Positions 7,600 to 16,145 of a DNA stretch of 26,638 bases are shown one piece after another; the stretch's first letter is position 1; every line of letters begins with the position of its first letter. The stretch is from positions 1 to 26,638 of IMG/VR virus record IMGVR_UViG_3300042564_002453. One strand, given 5' to 3'. Position numbers and translations under genes: made by a program. The DNA is from a virus. The notes beneath the pieces were generated by a model, which ran no database searches, was not told where the DNA came from, and saw nothing but the letters and a program-made list of their open reading frames with translations.

Positions 7600-7779
7600 A
7601 CAATTATACTTGTCCGCACAATAAGTTATAGCTATTGATTTTTTATTATTTTTTACTTCACTTAAATAAGTTTCATAAACTGTAATATAATCCATAATAT
7701 GTACTGGAATAATTCCACGTTTTACATATTCTAAAAATACCTTATAATTAATTTTTTTTAAAAATTCGTAGTTTACCAT
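7555..7779 (-). CDS. small helical protein with HTH-like C-terminus
   Basis: A 74-residue protein from the ATG at 7777-7779, which overlaps the previous stop by 7 bases (ATGGTAA), so translation is probably coupled; a TTG at 7794 would add five residues. The part from about residue 45 on, KKSIAITYCADKYNCSENTIRNIINFML, has the spacing of a helix-turn-helix (A-x-x-Y-x-C/V-S-x-x-T-h-x-x-h). The N-terminal half, FLKKINYKVFLEYVKRGIIP, is basic and helical. A DNA-binding regulator is possible. It sits in the small-gene cluster between tape measure and head genes. Confidence 0.6.
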   Translation of the reverse strand: MVNYEFLKKINYKVFLEYVKRGIIPVHIMDYITVYETYLSEVKNNKKSIAITYCADKYNCSENTIRNIINFMLR

Positions 7780-8021
7780 TTGTGTAGCGGACAAGTTTCT
7801 AATTCACTTCTAATCTTTGCACTTATTGGACAGTAACATAATTTACAATAATGCCCTTGTATTTCTTTTAAGTCATCTTTTATTAAAGCCAATAGTTCGC
7901 CCTCTTTGCATTCAAAACAAGTCACGCAAATTTTGGCACGCTCTTCAGCTATCTTTTCTGTAACCTCACTTTTATCAATGAAGTTTCCCCAGCCGTTTAA
8001 TATGTTAAATAATTTTCCCAC
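7773..8021 (-). CDS. small cysteine-rich protein (putative zinc-binding, CPL-K/H-W family)
   Basis: From the GTG at 8019-8021 this is 82 residues, starting VGKLFNILNGWGNFIDKSEV; a longer reading from ATG 8111 would run 68 bases into the tape-measure gene and looks spurious. It has IAEERAKICVTCFEC, then HYCKLCYCPISAKIRSELETCPLHKW. The order ERAxxCxxC ... CGCPhxAKxRS ... CPLxKW is a pattern I know from small Bacteroidetes phage proteins near the tape measure. Six to seven cysteines suggest a zinc-binding fold. The start lies 4 bases after a TATATTTG element. Role unknown. Confidence 0.7.
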   Translation of the reverse strand: MGKLFNILNGWGNFIDKSEVTEKIAEERAKICVTCFECKEGELLALIKDDLKEIQGHYCKLCYCPISAKIRSELETCPLHKW

Positions 8022-8025
8022 GTTG

Positions 8026-8033
8026 CAAATATA
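8026..8033 (-). promoter_or_regulatory. -7 element TATATTTG just before the GTG of the cysteine-rich gene
   Basis: TATATTTG on the minus strand ends 4 bases before the GTG start codon, so the transcript would be leaderless or almost so. It is just downstream of the tape-measure stop. A clear -33 TTTG is not visible. Confidence 0.45.
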
Positions 8034-8043
8034 CAAATTTATT

Positions 8044-11000
8044 TTATAAATTGGCACCATTAATAACTTGTGCGTATCTATTACCAACAGTTTGTATTTC
8101 TTCGACAGCAACTCTAGGAGCTGGAATGCTTGTTATTGCTTCAACAACGCTATCGATGTTTAAAGTTTCAGGGCGTACTCCTTGTGTAATAATTCCACCG
8201 CCTTGAAAAAATCCACCCGTACTAACTCCGCCTCCGTTAGAATTATTAAAATCCATAAAGGAACTAAAGGCACGTCGGTTTAAAATCCCAATTCCTTCGC
8301 CAGCTTCAGCTTCAAAAGTTGTACCGTCTTCGCCCCAAAATTTAGTGCCTCCAGCGCTATGACGTTTGCCTCCAATTTCTTGAATACCTCCTTTTTCAAA
8401 TCTTGCACCATTAATTTGCGCCACACTTCGAGCGGTTGTAGCAATAGTTCCAGCAATTTGAATAGCTCTTGAAATAGATGCGGCTGGCTCTGGTAATACC
8501 GAAGGAGTTTTTAAAATTTCAGTTACAGCTAAACCACCATTTATTAAAGCGGTTGCAGATGATATGGCTTTGTTTTTACCAAACAATCCTTCTAAACCAG
8601 CACCTACCTTTTGCATTTCTTGAAGTTTTGCGCTAGTATCATTTAATGATGCCAAGCGTTCCATTTCTCTTTTTTTATCTTCGGCTTGTTGCGCTTTTTG
8701 TCGGTATTGGTCTTCGGTTATTTTTCTAGATTCTAAATTCGCCTTTAATTGAACAAGCTCCGCATCGTAAACTTGTTGCGCTCTTATCATATCCTCTTCG
8801 AATTTAGTTTGAGCGTTTTCTAAATCTATTTCGTTTTGTGCTGCTAACTGCTCCGCTTTTTGTGTTTTAATTTGGTCTTCTAAATTTTTCTTATTGGCTT
8901 GTATTGTTTTTTCTGTTTCACCAGCTAAAATTATTCTTTGAGTTTCATATTCGATTTCAGCTTGAGTTAACGCCTCATTGTTTAATTTTTTATTTTCTAA
9001 TTTAGAAACATCGACTTTCTTTTCAATTGCTAATTGCTCAAGTTTTCTTTTTTCAATTTCTTTTAATCTACGTTCTTCTTCTGCAATTAATTCATCTGTT
9101 AAAAATTTAGCACCATCTAGCTTTGATTTTTCAGTAGCTAAAAATAAATCCAATTCGGCTTTTGCTAAATCTATTTTTGCTTTTGCTAGTTCTTCTAATT
9201 TTTTCTTTTCGTCTTCAATTGCCTTTGCTTTTGCTGCTGCTTTTTGTTCTTCAATTTTTTGCTGAACTTTAGCTTCGTCTGCTGTAGCACCACCACCACC
9301 TGATCCAAATTGTTTTGTTGTAGTAGTAGTTGCAGAAGTTGTATTTGTAGTGGTTTGTCCTTTTATTTCAAAAGTTTTAGACTTAAACCCTTCTATTTTC
9401 TTTTGAAGTGCATCTACATCAATGCCTAATGTTTTTAAAATTGGAGCAGTTGCATCGACTAAACCGCTAACTAATTTAATAGCATTATTGTAAAGATTAA
9501 CAAAAATATTACCAATATGTTTAAAAGCGTTACCAACACCATCTGCTAACGATCTAAAAGCTCCTGATAAATCCCCTGTTAATGCTTTTTTCCAAAATTG
9601 AACAACACCATTAAAATAACTTGCAAAAGATTTTATAACACCAGAAACTATATCAAAAGCATTAGTTACAACAAATTTTAAATTATTCCATGCGCCAACA
9701 AAAAGAACAGCAATAATATCCAAAAGAGGCTGTATGTCTTTTTTAACGTCTGAAATATATTCTAACATTGAAGATAACGCATCTACAGATAAAGCCTTTA
9801 TGTTTGTCCAAATATCGCCAAAACCTTCTACTTCAAAAAGTGCAGATTGTGCCTTATTTAAACGCTCATTTGCTTCAACTAATTTTAAAGATGCCGAAGT
9901 AGTAGAGTTTAATTCTTTTGTAGCTGCTTTTCCTAATGCCTCAAATATTTTTTGAGAACCTCCTACGTCTTCACCAGCACCTTTAAAAACATCGGCTGTT
10001 AATTGTGCATATTGCTGTTGTGAAAGGTTTGCATTTTGTGATGCTTTTGCTATCTCGTCAATAGCTTGTTTAGTTGTCAGTTCGCCTGTCTTTACTTTTG
10101 TTAAAATTTCATCTGAAAAAGAAGCACCAAAAGCATTTACCAAAGCGTCACGTGTCGATTTTGTATTTTCTTTTAATGCCAAGTCTGCCTCTTTTAAAGC
10201 ATCTGGTAATTTATCTGCATAAATTCCTAATTCAAAACCTGAGTTTATAATATTTGTAAATTCTTGAGCAGAAAAACCAGCGTTTGCAAAGAAAACATCA
10301 TACTCTCCAAGTGAATCTAAAAACTCCTGATTTTGAGCGCCACCATTTGCCAATCCTTCAGCTATTATCCTATTGGCTTCTGACATTGATATTCCGTAAG
10401 ATTGCGAAAGTGAATTCGCTTTGCTCGCTATGTCTTTAAAATCTTTATCAAATGTGTCGGCAGTTGCTTTTAATTCATCTCTAACGGAAGATATTTCTTT
10501 TGAGTTTACACCGAGTGCTTTTAACTCTTTATTCATTTCAACTAATCCTTTGTTGAAATCAAATATTTCTTTAGCACCCGCTCCAATAGCAACTAATCCA
10601 GCAAGCGCTGCACCTATTGGAGTGGCAATAAAAGTAAGTGCGGCTTTTGTCATTCCTATAATGGAATTTTTAATCGTGCCAAATGAATCAGATAGCAAAT
10701 TTGTAACACCTCCAGCTTCTTGACTACGCTGTATAAAGCCACCAATTCCACCATTAAAAATATTCATTTCTTGAAATGCCTCTTTAATGCTTTCTTTATA
10801 ATTTCCAACGTTTATTTTTTGTTGTAAATAAGCATCTGCATTTTCTTTTATGTACTTATTATTTTGGTCTAGCTTAGCGTTTAATGCTGTTAATTGATTT
10901 CTACCTTCAGCAGTTGTGGTGTTGGTTTCATTGCGTAATTTATTAAGCAATTGATTTTGTTGTCTTGCTTCGGCTATGCTCGTTGCTTCTTGACTTAATG

Positions 11001-11268
11001 CTAACGCTAAAAGTTCAGATTGGTCGGCTTGCGTTTTTGTAGCTTGTCCGCTTTCCTGTATTACTTTAACGTTTGAAGCATAGGCACTATTTAAAGATTT
11101 TAAAACCGCTTCATTTTGTACAAATGCTTCGCTTGACTTATCGCCACTTGCTGCTAAATCTTTTTGTGTATTTTTAAGCGCGTCAATTTCTTTTTTTAAA
11201 TCCGAAGTAGATTTTAAAAGTGCGTTTATGTCGATGTCTAACTCTGCTATTACGATTTTTTGTGCCAT
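8044..11268 (-). CDS. tail tape measure protein
   Basis: A 1074-residue protein, the longest in the window. The N-terminal 170 residues are helical coiled coil (IDINALLKSTSDLKKEIDAL). Hydrophobic stretches follow near residues 200-225 (MTKAALTFIATPIGAALAGL) and about 510-530, which could insert into the host membrane during ejection. Residues about 230-460 resemble the conserved tape-measure domain found in many siphophages (NSLSQSYGISMSEANRIIAEG and onwards). A Thr-rich linker is followed by another long charged coiled coil (about 660-870), then a Gly/Ala-rich C-terminus (GGIQEIGGKRHSAGG pattern). It would set tail length. Its ATG overlaps the stop of the upstream gene (TAATG). Length predicts a tail of roughly 150 nm if about 1.5 angstrom per residue applies. 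Confidence 0.9.
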   Translation of the reverse strand: MAQKIVIAELDIDINALLKSTSDLKKEIDALKNTQKDLAASGDKSSEAFVQNEAVLKSLNSAYASNVKVIQESGQATKTQADQSELLALALSQEATSIAEARQQNQLLNKLRNETNTTTAEGRNQLTALNAKLDQNNKYIKENADAYLQQKINVGNYKESIKEAFQEMNIFNGGIGGFIQRSQEAGGVTNLLSDSFGTIKNSIIGMTKAALTFIATPIGAALAGLVAIGAGAKEIFDFNKGLVEMNKELKALGVNSKEISSVRDELKATADTFDKDFKDIASKANSLSQSYGISMSEANRIIAEGLANGGAQNQEFLDSLGEYDVFFANAGFSAQEFTNIINSGFELGIYADKLPDALKEADLALKENTKSTRDALVNAFGASFSDEILTKVKTGELTTKQAIDEIAKASQNANLSQQQYAQLTADVFKGAGEDVGGSQKIFEALGKAATKELNSTTSASLKLVEANERLNKAQSALFEVEGFGDIWTNIKALSVDALSSMLEYISDVKKDIQPLLDIIAVLFVGAWNNLKFVVTNAFDIVSGVIKSFASYFNGVVQFWKKALTGDLSGAFRSLADGVGNAFKHIGNIFVNLYNNAIKLVSGLVDATAPILKTLGIDVDALQKKIEGFKSKTFEIKGQTTTNTTSATTTTTKQFGSGGGGATADEAKVQQKIEEQKAAAKAKAIEDEKKKLEELAKAKIDLAKAELDLFLATEKSKLDGAKFLTDELIAEEERRLKEIEKRKLEQLAIEKKVDVSKLENKKLNNEALTQAEIEYETQRIILAGETEKTIQANKKNLEDQIKTQKAEQLAAQNEIDLENAQTKFEEDMIRAQQVYDAELVQLKANLESRKITEDQYRQKAQQAEDKKREMERLASLNDTSAKLQEMQKVGAGLEGLFGKNKAISSATALINGGLAVTEILKTPSVLPEPAASISRAIQIAGTIATTARSVAQINGARFEKGGIQEIGGKRHSAGGTKFWGEDGTTFEAEAGEGIGILNRRAFSSFMDFNNSNGGGVSTGGFFQGGGIITQGVRPETLNIDSVVEAITSIPAPRVAVEEIQTVGNRYAQVINGANL

Positions 11269-13451
11269 TATGTTATTGTTATTGTTAATTCATTTGATGT
11301 TATTGAAACCCCTTTGCTAGTACTCGCTACAATTGTGGAAACTGTATAAGTTCCTGTAGTTGCAAATTCTACTGTAATTGAATTCATATTCCTTGAAATT
11401 AAAGTAGCTCCTATCGGTGTTGTAGGTAATTGATATTCATTAGCATTATAGATAGTATCTTGATATATTGTAAATGGTGTTCTCGCTTGGTATTCTCCTA
11501 CAACTTGACCCAATCCTAAATGAATGCGAGGTACTAATATTATATTCTCTTCTATTAATGTTTTTGGAAAAGCATTTGAGCTACCTGTATAATCTACTTT
11601 TATAAGTTCTACTTTTGTAATTCCTTTTTTTGTAAAGTTACTTATTTTGTTTAAAATAAAATAGCTGCTTAATTGTTCAATCCAATATAATTTGCTAAAA
11701 TCAATATTAGCTATATCGGTTTCATTTAGGTAAATAGTAGCATCCACCATTTTTGATAGATTTAAAATCGAGCCTATATTTTTATAATAATTTCTTACAA
11801 TATCTTCCATTCGTAAATTATAGAAACTTTCAACTGGAATAGTTGTAATTGCTTGGTGCAAACCAGCACTTTGACTTCCTATTTGAGTACTATCTGTAAA
11901 TGTGTGAGTATTTTCACGCATTAGATAATATCTTTTTTGCAATCCTTTGTATTCTACATCGCCATTATCTTTGACTTCTTTATTCCACATTTTATAAACA
12001 TTAGTTTGTAAATCGTGTATTAAAAATGTAGGGTCTTTTTCAGGCGCATATACTCGAGAATTAACAACGGTTTTAGCATCTGCAAGGTTTACATTATTTA
12101 TTAAAATTTCGCTATTGTAATAGTCGCTTTCGTTGTCATTGTATTTGTAAGCAAAATTATTTTCTTGTGCATAGCTACCATAAATATATCTTTCTGATAT
12201 TTTCTCTACAAATTTATTTTGTTCACGGCTCCAATCCACAACTGAATTATCTTGTAACAATTCCTGTAATGTTAAAAATTTATAATGATTTGTATATTTG
12301 TCTTTGAATGGTGTTAATGCGAAACGATTTAATATTTCAGTAATAAAATCCTTAATATTAAAATCCTTTAATTCGTTTGTAAAAGATACGATTTGACCCT
12401 GATACTCTTTTATAATTAGTTGGTCTTCAAAAGTGCCTCCATAAGAAACTTGTAACCCTAGAATATTAGGAGGAAAATCGTACAAAACAGTAATAACATC
12501 GTTTGCAATTAGATTTATATCTGTTGCATTTTGAGATGGACTTATAATTTGAACTCCATTTCTGTAAATTCTTGGTGTGTTTGCTGAAAATACTAATATT
12601 TCGCCATCAACACTATCGGTAAAATAATTAATACTTCCGTTTCCTAACTTATTTATTTCTAACTGATAAGTACCTGTTGTTGGTATTATAAATTCCTTTT
12701 TATCAAAATCTAAAATAGTATCAGTAACAATTGATTGTGTAAATGCCAAAGGTTGTTCAAATGATGTGCCAACAACTTGAACTGTTTTACCGTTAAATAA
12801 TTCGATAGGCACGTCTACTGGAGCTACAAATTTTGGATATGACAACCAAAGGTTTGTAAAATTTACCGTATTAAAAACGCTACCCTCGTAAGTAAATCCA
12901 TAAGTTTCAAATATCTTATTCCATAAATAACTAACCTTTGCACTAGGAACTAAATAATCAATATTAATTCTATTGGTATTATAAACCATTTTACCGTTAT
13001 AATCGGCTACTATGTATTTGTAATTTAAATTAGCAGTAAAAGAATTTACAACAGTTGTAAGCGTTTTATTGTGGTCAATTTCTGACAAGTCTAAATCCCC
13101 TAAACTTTTATTTTCTATTGCCTTGTACAAATCAATATTACCATCGTAAATATTAATCTTATAATCTTTGTCTGTACTTTGAATAACCGCCCACCCTTTA
13201 TAAATAATGCATTCGCCGTCATCTGTATAAAGATAAACCTCATTTTTTTGATAAGGCAAATAACTTGTAATACCAACAACGCCCAACATTTCAAACGCTT
13301 CTTTATTTTTGTCAGTTCTACGAATAGAAAAGCTATTTGTATAATTTGCCTGTCTATTATTCAAACTTAAAATATCGTTAACTTGTAAAGTTCTCGCTAT
13401 CTTTTCGTCTGGTTCTAATTCAATATCAAATCCGTTTATAATTAGCCTCAT
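11268..13451 (-). CDS. baseplate / tail-tip (Tal-like) structural protein
   Basis: A 727-residue protein. The first 150 residues (RLIINGFDIELEPDEKIARTLQVNDI, then ... RQANYTNSFSIRRTDKNKEAFEML) and the later mixed beta-rich parts are typical of the large structural protein that accompanies the Dit-like gene in Bacteroidetes siphophages. A C-terminal Ig-like stretch of about 75 residues ends VSTIVASTSKGVSITSNELTITIT, which would sit on the tip surface. It overlaps the Dit-like gene by 4 bases (ATGA) and the tape-measure start by 1, so the three genes are tightly coupled. Here the order is Dit-like, this gene, tape measure, which is opposite to the common order. Function is inferred from size and context. 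Confidence 0.65.
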   Translation of the reverse strand: MRLIINGFDIELEPDEKIARTLQVNDILSLNNRQANYTNSFSIRRTDKNKEAFEMLGVVGITSYLPYQKNEVYLYTDDGECIIYKGWAVIQSTDKDYKINIYDGNIDLYKAIENKSLGDLDLSEIDHNKTLTTVVNSFTANLNYKYIVADYNGKMVYNTNRINIDYLVPSAKVSYLWNKIFETYGFTYEGSVFNTVNFTNLWLSYPKFVAPVDVPIELFNGKTVQVVGTSFEQPLAFTQSIVTDTILDFDKKEFIIPTTGTYQLEINKLGNGSINYFTDSVDGEILVFSANTPRIYRNGVQIISPSQNATDINLIANDVITVLYDFPPNILGLQVSYGGTFEDQLIIKEYQGQIVSFTNELKDFNIKDFITEILNRFALTPFKDKYTNHYKFLTLQELLQDNSVVDWSREQNKFVEKISERYIYGSYAQENNFAYKYNDNESDYYNSEILINNVNLADAKTVVNSRVYAPEKDPTFLIHDLQTNVYKMWNKEVKDNGDVEYKGLQKRYYLMRENTHTFTDSTQIGSQSAGLHQAITTIPVESFYNLRMEDIVRNYYKNIGSILNLSKMVDATIYLNETDIANIDFSKLYWIEQLSSYFILNKISNFTKKGITKVELIKVDYTGSSNAFPKTLIEENIILVPRIHLGLGQVVGEYQARTPFTIYQDTIYNANEYQLPTTPIGATLISRNMNSITVEFATTGTYTVSTIVASTSKGVSITSNELTITIT

Positions 13452-14542
13452 AGTGTTTTAGTAGTATTCATTGGTAAATCAATATTCAAGTTTAAAGAAG
13501 TCATTTTCTCACGTGCATTTGAAGTTCTAAAAGCTCCGCTTTTTATTGTAACTTCTAACCAATCATTAGCAACGGAAATTTCGTTATAAGTTCCTGTGTA
13601 TAAATAAACTTTAGGACTGTCTAATAAATCCCTTAAAATTGAAAATTCTTCAGGCGTTATATTTTCCTGTACTATTGTTATATTATTTTCAGAAGTTTTA
13701 CCAATAGCCACATAAGGCGATATGCTATCTACAACGTCTTCATAATCGTTATTTATAATTCCTGTATCTTTTGTTGTAAGCGTATTGTTGCCTTTGTTAA
13801 ATAGCCAGTAATTCCAACCACCGAATGAATTTAACCATTTTAAATAATGCCCCTCACAACTATTTGTTATTTGCTCAAAGTCAATACTATTATCATTTAC
13901 AGTAATTCTATTGTAACCATTAGAAATTGCAAAATCATCAACAATCCCTAAACTTCCATTACCATTATTTACAACTATTCTATTTATAGCCTTGTCATTT
14001 GTATAAGTTTCTAAAGTTCCATTTACTGTTATATCAATATCATTTCTCAATCCATTATAAAAAGTAAAATCAAAAGGATAACCTACCCAATATTTTAAAT
14101 ACGTAATTGGTTTTAAAAACATTTGAATCTCAATATCAAATGGATAATTTGAATATAATTTTTTGTAATTCTGTACGTTTACAAATGCACTTAAAAAGTT
14201 ATAATTGTATGATGTGCTTTCGGTAGTGTTGTTTATAAACCCTATTGTAAAATCAATTTCAATATTTCTAAAAATATCGCCTGTATAATCAATTAAAAAA
14301 GTAGTATTTAAATCTACAAAGTCTGAAAAATTATTTTGGTTTAATAATGTAGAAACGCTATGTTTAAAATTAAAATGATACTTACCAAGTGGGTCAGGAA
14401 AAAGCGTAAAAATTAAACCAGCAAATAAAACGGTCGCTTTTGTATTTGTAACGTTTGTATCGCTATAAAATGTTATTGTGTTATTATTGTAACTCAATAA
14501 TAAAGTTTCATTGTCTAATTGTTTGTCAAATATTATCGCCAT
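13448..14542 (-). CDS. distal tail-like (Dit-like) structural protein
   Basis: A 364-residue beta-rich protein, MAIIFDKQLDNETLLLSYNN at the start. Residues near 220-250 contain CEGHYLKWLNSFGGWNYWLF, a pattern (G-x-Y-h-x-W-h-N-x-x-G-x-x-x-Y-h-h-F) often seen in Bacteroidetes phage distal-tail type proteins. The later part has a second domain ending VEVTIKSGAF-like strands. It overlaps the upstream gp10-like gene by 1 base and the next gene by 4. It would form the ring at the end of the tail tube that carries the tip proteins. Assignment by pattern and position only. Confidence 0.55.
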   Translation of the reverse strand: MAIIFDKQLDNETLLLSYNNNTITFYSDTNVTNTKATVLFAGLIFTLFPDPLGKYHFNFKHSVSTLLNQNNFSDFVDLNTTFLIDYTGDIFRNIEIDFTIGFINNTTESTSYNYNFLSAFVNVQNYKKLYSNYPFDIEIQMFLKPITYLKYWVGYPFDFTFYNGLRNDIDITVNGTLETYTNDKAINRIVVNNGNGSLGIVDDFAISNGYNRITVNDNSIDFEQITNSCEGHYLKWLNSFGGWNYWLFNKGNNTLTTKDTGIINNDYEDVVDSISPYVAIGKTSENNITIVQENITPEEFSILRDLLDSPKVYLYTGTYNEISVANDWLEVTIKSGAFRTSNAREKMTSLNLNIDLPMNTTKTL

Positions 14543-15006
14543 TATATTGCTAATTCTTTTGTTAAATTTATAATTTCAGTACTGTATATCATTGCCTGCT
14601 CAACCCCTACCTCATCTATAATCTTTTGAATGCGTACGTCTGTAACTACTTCGCTAATTAATTCCACGCCTCCATACTCTTCTCGTTTCCAACCTCTTTG
14701 TTCTATCTTACGTGCTATTAAAAATGCCAAGCTACTTATTGATATTTCGCCCTGTATTCTGTTTGCTATGCCTTTGTCTTTAATCCATTGCTCTATTGCA
14801 CTAATTGGTTGGAACGCCCCTGGTCTTCGCCCTGTTTCTAATTTTTGTGCATAACTTTCTCCCCATAGCTGCGCTGTTAATCCGTTTACCCTAACTTCTA
14901 AGCTATCGGCAAACTTACCACTTGCACGCATTCCCTTTGCGTCGTAGGCTTTTATTAAATCGTCTTTTAATAATTCAAATTCCTTTGAAAGTATTTTGCT
15001 ACTCAT
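14542..15006 (-). CDS. HK97 gp10-like tail-completion protein
   Basis: A 154-residue protein. The block LRMR-like start (RVNGLTAQLWGESYAQKLETGRRPG, with conserved G-x-x-YA-x-h-x-E-x-G) followed by FQPISAIEQWIKDKG matches the HK97 gp10 family, which works at the head-tail joint or in tail completion. A long helix follows (LAFLIARKIEQRGWK). The start ATG at 15004-15006 overlaps the end of the upstream gene by 8 bases. Family call is fairly confident; exact position in the virion is not known from sequence. Confidence 0.75.
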   Translation of the reverse strand: MSSKILSKEFELLKDDLIKAYDAKGMRASGKFADSLEVRVNGLTAQLWGESYAQKLETGRRPGAFQPISAIEQWIKDKGIANRIQGEISISSLAFLIARKIEQRGWKREEYGGVELISEVVTDVRIQKIIDEVGVEQAMIYSTEIINLTKELAI

Positions 15007-15433
15007 ATACTCTAAATTGGAATGTTACCCATAATCCCGACATATTGGCATCGAGTACATCAATAGCATCAACGCTTTCAAAACTAACTATATCAATTTC
15101 GTTGCACCATTTTAACTTTTGCTCTAATAAGTCTAATGATTTTATTAATGGTTCTATTCGGTGCGTATATTTAGCCTCACATTGTTCCTGTTCTGTTTCG
15201 TTATGATATTCTTGTGCAAAATCATCTGGCATTACATAGAAGAAATTACCATTATAAACCCTTGCACTATCCACTACATTACCACGCCTTAATGGAAATA
15301 AAAGCAAATGTATTTTATCAGGGCAAAGGTCGGAATTTGCATCGATTAAATTTAAGTGTGATTTATTACCATACTTAAACTCAATGCCATTAGCCTTTGA
15401 AACTGTTTCTAATATTCTAACTAAATCCGCCAT
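14999..15433 (-). CDS. probable tail terminator-like neck protein
   Basis: A 144-residue protein. The start is the ATG at 15431-15433 (MADLVRILETVSK), not the TTG six bases earlier, because the ATG shares TAATG with the stop of the preceding 57-residue gene. The order of elements, an N-terminal helix, a hydrophobic strand HLLLFPLRRG, then a long helix and a last strand GLWVTFQFRVYE, is like tail terminator proteins of siphophages. It precedes the gp10-like gene, as terminators often do. No enzymatic motif. Function inferred from fold order and neighbours; a minor virion protein is the alternative. Confidence 0.5.
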   Translation of the reverse strand: MADLVRILETVSKANGIEFKYGNKSHLNLIDANSDLCPDKIHLLLFPLRRGNVVDSARVYNGNFFYVMPDDFAQEYHNETEQEQCEAKYTHRIEPLIKSLDLLEQKLKWCNEIDIVSFESVDAIDVLDANMSGLWVTFQFRVYE

Positions 15434-15606
15434 TAACAATATAATTTAAACCCTTTGTACTTACCATCTTTTAAAAATGGTTTCATACCGTTGTAAATCT
15501 TTTCGGTAACGCATAAAGAAACGTCATCAATTGTTTTACCTTGTTCAGCTAAAGCATTATGATCAATTTCTTTAATAAATTTATTAAGTATAATTCTACT
15601 TTTCAT
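15433..15606 (-). CDS. 57-residue protein, translationally coupled on both sides
   Basis: A short frame fills what would otherwise be a 166-base gap. It starts at ATG 15604-15606 and ends at TAA 15433-15435; the first residues are MKSRIILNKFIKEIDHN and the last are KGFKLYC. Its ATG overlaps the stop of the upstream gene (TAATG), and its own stop overlaps the ATG of the next gene (TAATG), which is strong evidence that it is translated. It is basic, with no membrane segment. Small proteins here in other siphophages are neck or tail chaperone parts; no function can be given. Confidence 0.7.
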   Translation of the reverse strand: MKSRIILNKFIKEIDHNALAEQGKTIDDVSLCVTEKIYNGMKPFLKDGKYKGFKLYC

Positions 15607-16145
15607 TACTTTTTACTTTTTAATTTTTGATATTCATTTTCAACTTGTCCTTGAATGTTATTCATTCTAAGCAAATATATTATTTCTACATATTTTTTAG
15701 TTCCATAATCAAACGGATAACCTCCGTATATTTTAGCTAATTGTGAAAGTGGTAATATATCTGCAAATTCGTTTAACCTTTCTCCTCCAGCCATATCCCA
15801 AACTCCTGTATCTTCATTTACAGATTGCAATAATTGAACTTCCTTCTTTTGCAAATTTACAAAATAATTTGATATATATTTTTTTATTTGGAAAAAGTTT
15901 TGTAAAGGTAGCTCATAAAATTCTAATTCATCTATTTTTAAAGCAATGACAAATATATCTTTTACGTCTTCAATTTCTGCAGAAGTTGACAATTTTTTAA
16001 ATATGCTTCTAACTTCATTATAAGAAAGTTCATTTATTTTGATTTTAAGCAATGCTTTTTCTTTCAGCGAAGTGAACAATGTAATGTAAGGTAATTGTTT
16101 TTTCGGTAACAATTCTGTGTATTGTCTTACTGTTATTTGTTTCAT
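15606..16145 (-). CDS. phage protein of unknown function downstream of terminase (possible tail chaperone)
   Basis: A 179-residue, mostly helical protein beginning MKQITVRQYTELLPKKQLPY. The C-terminal part, WDMAGGERLNEFADILPLSQLAKIYGGYPFDYGTKKYVEIIYLLRMN, has the feel of phage tail assembly chaperones (a helical domain with L-x-x-hA-h-x-x-G-x-h), but the match is weak. It overlaps terminase by 4 bases and the 57-residue gene by 3. Because the tape measure is four genes downstream, a chaperone role is plausible but unproven; no known motif is clear. Confidence 0.6.
   Translation of the reverse strand: MKQITVRQYTELLPKKQLPYITLFTSLKEKALLKIKINELSYNEVRSIFKKLSTSAEIEDVKDIFVIALKIDELEFYELPLQNFFQIKKYISNYFVNLQKKEVQLLQSVNEDTGVWDMAGGERLNEFADILPLSQLAKIYGGYPFDYGTKKYVEIIYLLRMNNIQGQVENEYQKLKSKK

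Noticed and set aside
8022-8111. N-terminal extension of the cysteine-rich gene to ATG 8111
   Set aside because: It would overlap the end of the tape measure by 68 bases and the extra residues do not look like part of the family; a GTG with a promoter element 4 bases upstream is preferred.
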